Part shown: one piece after another, positions 19,389-22,364 of the stretch
Layout: the number at the start of each line of letters is the position of its first letter
Numbering within the stretch: the first letter of the stretch is position 1
Source of the DNA: Candidatus Lloydbacteria bacterium RIFCSPLOWO2_02_FULL_54_12
Lineage (GTDB): Bacteria > Patescibacteriota > Minisyncoccia > Phycocordibacterales > UBA6899
Assembly: GCA_001819095.1 (NCBI GenBank)
Contig: MHLS01000030.1
Span: 20,000 to 42,363 of the forward strand
Direction of reading: 5' to 3'
DNA: 22,364 nt
Position numbers and translations under genes: made by a program
Notes under the pieces: generated by a model
Database searches by the model: none
What the model saw: only the letters and a program-made list of their open reading frames with translations
What the model was told of the DNA's origin: nothing

Positions 19389-22130
19389 TTATGCTCTCAC
19401 CCGCCGTTCAAAGAGGAAATACTTCGCCACTTCGATGACAACGATGTTCGCGCAGACCGATGCGAAAAGAAGCGGCGCCGCCCGTCCAAGATCGGTCGGA
19501 ACGAGCCGCAAAAGGTTCGCCAACGGGTCGAACGACAGTGCAAGAGCAAGACCGGTGAGCGCAAAGCAGGTCGAGCCAAGGAGGTACCAATTCGAGAAGA
19601 ATTTAATCGAAAGGATTGACGAGCGCAGGTCTTTGAACGCGAACGACGTGAGCACGGTCCCGAGCGTAAGCGCGATGAAAGTGAGCGTGCGCGCTTCGGG
19701 CGCAGGAAGCGACCAGTAGACGACGAAGAACCAGTTGAGCGCAAGGAGGATGAGCCCCAAGAGAACGCCGACGACGCCGATGAAGATCGTGAGTTCGCGC
19801 GAGAGCATGTTGCGCGCGCCGGAATGTTTGGGGTCGCGGTCCATGAGGTCGCCCTCCTTCGGCTCGAACGCGAACGCGAAGTTCATGAATCCCTCCGAAA
19901 GGATGTTCGTCCAGAGGATCTGCGCCGGAAGAATCGGCACGGGGAGGCCGAGCGCCAGCGCACCCGAGACAACGATGATCTCGCCGAAGGATGTCGAGAG
20001 AAGGTAGGCGACGATCTTGCGCAAATTGTCGACGACGCGTCTCCCCTCTTCGATTGCCGCGACGATGATGGTGAAGCTGTTGTTGAGGAGGACGAGATCA
20101 GACGCCTCCTTCGCGACCTCGGTGCCGGAGCCGAGCGCGATGCCGATAGACGCCGCACGCAAAGCGGGGGCGTCGTTGACGCCGTCCCCCGTCATCGCGA
20201 CCACTTCGCCCTTCGCCGAAAGGACGCGCGCCAGTCGCAGTTTATGTTCGGGGAGCATGCGCGCGAACACACTCGTCTTCTCCAATGCGTGACAAAGTTC
20301 ATCGTCGCTTAACCGCTCGACGTCCATACCGAGAAGAACCTTGTCTCCTTCGCGCCAGATCCCCGAATCACGGGCGATAGTGCGAGCCGTTTCCGGATTG
20401 TCACCGGTCAGCATGACCACGCGGGCGCCGGCATGGCGTGCCATCGCAATCGATGCGGGAACATCTTCGCGTAGAGGGTCGTGGAGCACAATGAAGCCGC
20501 CGAAGGTAAGTCCGGCGGGAAACTGTACGCCGCCGTCCGCTCCCGTCGCACGCGAAAGCGACGTTGCACCGGCGTCGGCGAATGCAACGCCGATCAGACG
20601 CATGCCCTCGTTCGTGTATCTTTTCAACACATCCTTGAAGCGTCCTTCGATCTCCTTCGACTTCGCATGCGCTTTGCCGTCCATGTAGACTTCCTCGGCT
20701 TTTTCAAGGATATATTCGGGCGCACCGGTCATATAAATACGGTTGCCCTTCAGTCCGCGAATGTGATTGAGCGAGAACGCGGTGCGATACCTTGACTCGA
20801 ACGGCAAAAAGTCGATGCGCGGATAGTTGGCAAGCAGTTCGGTCTGGTTCAACCCCGAATCAAGTGCCGCCATGACGACCGCGCGCTCCACCGGACGCCC
20901 GTGAACGACCTTTTCGTTGAGCGGGTCTTCCTCTTTCTTTCCACGCTCTTCAATGAACGCATCGGAAGCGAGTGCCGCGAACTCAAGGATGTCCCGCTCG
21001 TCGCCGTGTGCCTCATGCGTCTTTCGTTCCTGCTCGCGAGCGGCTTCCTCAATAAGTAGACTCCCCAGCGTGACGACGCGCGCAACACGCATCTCGGCTT
21101 TCGTGAGAGTTCCCGTCTTGTCCGTGAGAATGACCGTCGTTCCGCCGAGCGTTTCCGCCGCCAAGAGATTTCGCACAAGTCCCCCGCGCGAAAGGACGGC
21201 TTCCATGCCGATCGCGAGAATGACCGTGACGGCCGCAGGAAGCCCTTCGGGGATAGCCGCAACCGCGATCGCGATCGAGATGAGCAGGAGTTCAGTGAGC
21301 GGTTCGCCGCGCAAAATCCCGAGAAAGAAAATAAGGACGAGTGCACCGAGGACGATGAACGAGAGCAGTCGTGCAACGCGAGCGATATTTTCCTGAAGAG
21401 GGGTCCGCACGTTCGTGTCGCCGGAAAGTGACTGCGCAATGACGCCGATTACCGTATCGCTCGCAGTTGACACCGCAACCGCGCGCCCCGACCCGCCCGA
21501 CACGAGGGTCCCCATGAAGACCATATTCTTCCGTTCGGTCGGCGGAAGCGCGGTGTCGAGTGTCTTTTCTTCTTTTGCCACGTCGAGCCACTCACCGGTG
21601 AGCGGTGATTCGTTGACCTCAAGGTTATGCACGTCCAAAAGGCGCGCGTCGGCACACACGCTCATGCCCGCTTCGAGCACAAGGACGTCGCCCTTGACGA
21701 TGTCGCAGGCGGGTACGCGTTGTTTCTCGCCGTCGCGGATGACCACGGCGAACCGTTCCTGTGCGTCGCGCAGGAGTCCGAACGCGTGGTCGGCGCGACC
21801 CTCCTGATAGAGGCTGATGGCAACATTGATGACGAGCGCCAAGAAAATGACCGTGGAGTCGACGTATTCGCCGAGTACCGACGTCACGATCCCGGCCAGA
21901 AGCAGGATGAATGCAAGGGGACTTTTGAGTTCGAGGGTGATGCGTTCAATGAGCGACTTTCTGCCGCGCTCCGAAAGGACGTTCGGACCGTGACGGGAGA
22001 GCCGCACTCGCGCTTCGTTCCCAGTAAGGCCGCGGAGAGGGTTGGTCCCAAGCGCGGTCGCGACCTCTTGGGACGGCAAACGATGCCACTCCTTTGTGGC
22101 CGGTATTCCGGAATGCGGTGTCGTTGACAT
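19389..22130 (-). CDS. P2-type cation-transporting ATPase (SERCA/PMR1-like)
   Basis: 913 residues, ten-helix P-type ATPase. An N-terminal cation ATPase domain (WHRLPSQEVATALGTN) is followed by the actuator TGE (178-180, in VNESPLTGEW), M4 AAIPEGLPAA with Glu295, phosphorylated Asp337 in DKTGTLT, MTGAPEYIL in the nucleotide-binding domain, the hinge TGDNPETA and TGDGVNDAPAL. The layout is that of Ca2+ pumps. In M5-M6, compared with SERCA, YLLSTSFGEI keeps the Glu but has Ser for Asn768, and WTNILSEGF has Ser-Glu for Thr799-Asp800, so ion choice is uncertain. The start is ATG 22130, six bases after TATACT; upstream codons to 22340 cross hairpins and are not coding. No heavy-metal-binding domain. 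Confidence 0.92.
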   Translation of the reverse strand: MSTTPHSGIPATKEWHRLPSQEVATALGTNPLRGLTGNEARVRLSRHGPNVLSERGRKSLIERITLELKSPLAFILLLAGIVTSVLGEYVDSTVIFLALVINVAISLYQEGRADHAFGLLRDAQERFAVVIRDGEKQRVPACDIVKGDVLVLEAGMSVCADARLLDVHNLEVNESPLTGEWLDVAKEEKTLDTALPPTERKNMVFMGTLVSGGSGRAVAVSTASDTVIGVIAQSLSGDTNVRTPLQENIARVARLLSFIVLGALVLIFFLGILRGEPLTELLLISIAIAVAAIPEGLPAAVTVILAIGMEAVLSRGGLVRNLLAAETLGGTTVILTDKTGTLTKAEMRVARVVTLGSLLIEEAAREQERKTHEAHGDERDILEFAALASDAFIEERGKKEEDPLNEKVVHGRPVERAVVMAALDSGLNQTELLANYPRIDFLPFESRYRTAFSLNHIRGLKGNRIYMTGAPEYILEKAEEVYMDGKAHAKSKEIEGRFKDVLKRYTNEGMRLIGVAFADAGATSLSRATGADGGVQFPAGLTFGGFIVLHDPLREDVPASIAMARHAGARVVMLTGDNPETARTIARDSGIWREGDKVLLGMDVERLSDDELCHALEKTSVFARMLPEHKLRLARVLSAKGEVVAMTGDGVNDAPALRAASIGIALGSGTEVAKEASDLVLLNNSFTIIVAAIEEGRRVVDNLRKIVAYLLSTSFGEIIVVSGALALGLPVPILPAQILWTNILSEGFMNFAFAFEPKEGDLMDRDPKHSGARNMLSRELTIFIGVVGVLLGLILLALNWFFVVYWSLPAPEARTLTFIALTLGTVLTSFAFKDLRSSILSIKFFSNWYLLGSTCFALTGLALALSFDPLANLLRLVPTDLGRAAPLLFASVCANIVVIEVAKYFLFERRVRA

Positions 22131-22136
22131 CAATAT

Positions 22137-22142
22137 AGTATA
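22137..22142 (-). promoter_or_regulatory. -10 box of the P-type ATPase gene
   Basis: TATACT on the minus strand, six bases before ATG 22130, again giving a leaderless start. No clear -35 box. Confidence 0.45.
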
Positions 22143-22193
22143 CCTTGGAGGAATAGGCCCCACGTTCCGATTGTGGGTATAAAACACACCAAT

Positions 22194-22336
22194 AAACTTG
22201 TCCGCCCGTCCAATCCCGAGGGCTCGCCGACGGGGTATTTGGCGGGCGGAACCACTGGCAAGTTTTTTGGAAGCGGAATCGGCCACCGCCGATGCAGCTA
22301 TTGTGCATCCCCGCGACAAAGCCGCGGGGATGCACA
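22194..22336. other. Structured non-coding region at the window end
   Basis: The first unit is a nested stem. AAACTTG (22194-22200) pairs with CAAGTTT (22259-22265), TCCGCCCG (22201-22208) pairs with CGGGCGGA (22243-22250), and shorter GAG/CTC-type pairs lie inside. The second unit is a perfect 14-bp hairpin, TGTGCATCCCCGCG (22302-22315) with its complement (22323-22336). A 12-base direct repeat CACACCAATAAA occurs at 22185-22196 and 22333-22344. No T-tract follows the second hairpin. I see no gene between 22143 and the window end. Confidence 0.5.
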
Positions 22337-22364
22337 CCAATAAAAAATGGGCCCTCGCAGGGGC

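Overview
The window looks like chromosomal DNA of a Patescibacteria/CPR bacterium, probably of the Parcubacteria group. This is an inference, drawn from the short, mostly monocistronic units, a membrane-anchored protein ending in an Ada-like zinc domain, the many small hypothetical proteins, and start codons placed only 6-13 nt after a -10 box. TGA is used as a normal stop, so the Gracilibacteria/Absconditabacteria recoding does not apply. I see no transposase, integrase, phage or CRISPR gene.

Layout. 1-1865: end of an M23 (LytM) peptidase and a two-gene ABC-2 exporter. 1866-2950: two palindromes, a small hypothetical gene, a tRNA-Pro(GGG) preceded by a partial tRNA-like copy, and a 50-codon membrane protein gene. 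3045-4393: Ada-like membrane protein, rpmA (L27) and rplI (L9). 4430-4568: a candidate structured RNA. 4675-8565: S41 carboxyl-terminal protease, a CorA-like transporter and cysS. 8569-9248: pyrF, split by a frameshift. 9291-13880, all minus strand: M48-like secreted metalloprotease, glycerophosphodiester phosphodiesterase, a six-TM protein, msrA, a 372-aa protein with a nuclease-like motif, and a sugar nucleotidyltransferase. 13927-17393: GNAT, dnaB, recR, a ParB-like protein and rplU (L21). 17505-18140: a two-gene unit of unknown function. 18184-22130, minus: rmuC and a P2-type cation ATPase. The last 230 bases are non-coding and strongly structured.

The gene content is mostly housekeeping: replication and repair (dnaB, recR, rmuC), translation (L9, L21, L27, CysS, tRNA-Pro), envelope proteolysis and transport. 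The unusual content lies between the genes and at one gene start. Five near-identical 53-57 bp palindromes (A-E, 2957-11556) have compensating arm changes, and one ends exactly at the cysS start codon. pyrF is out of frame at a (GA)5 tract, with an A AAA AAC slippery heptamer directly before the resulting stop. There are also heptamer repeats before recR, a perfect DnaA box in a three-way-junction element before dnaB, and a candidate RNA that shares its promoter region with rplI.
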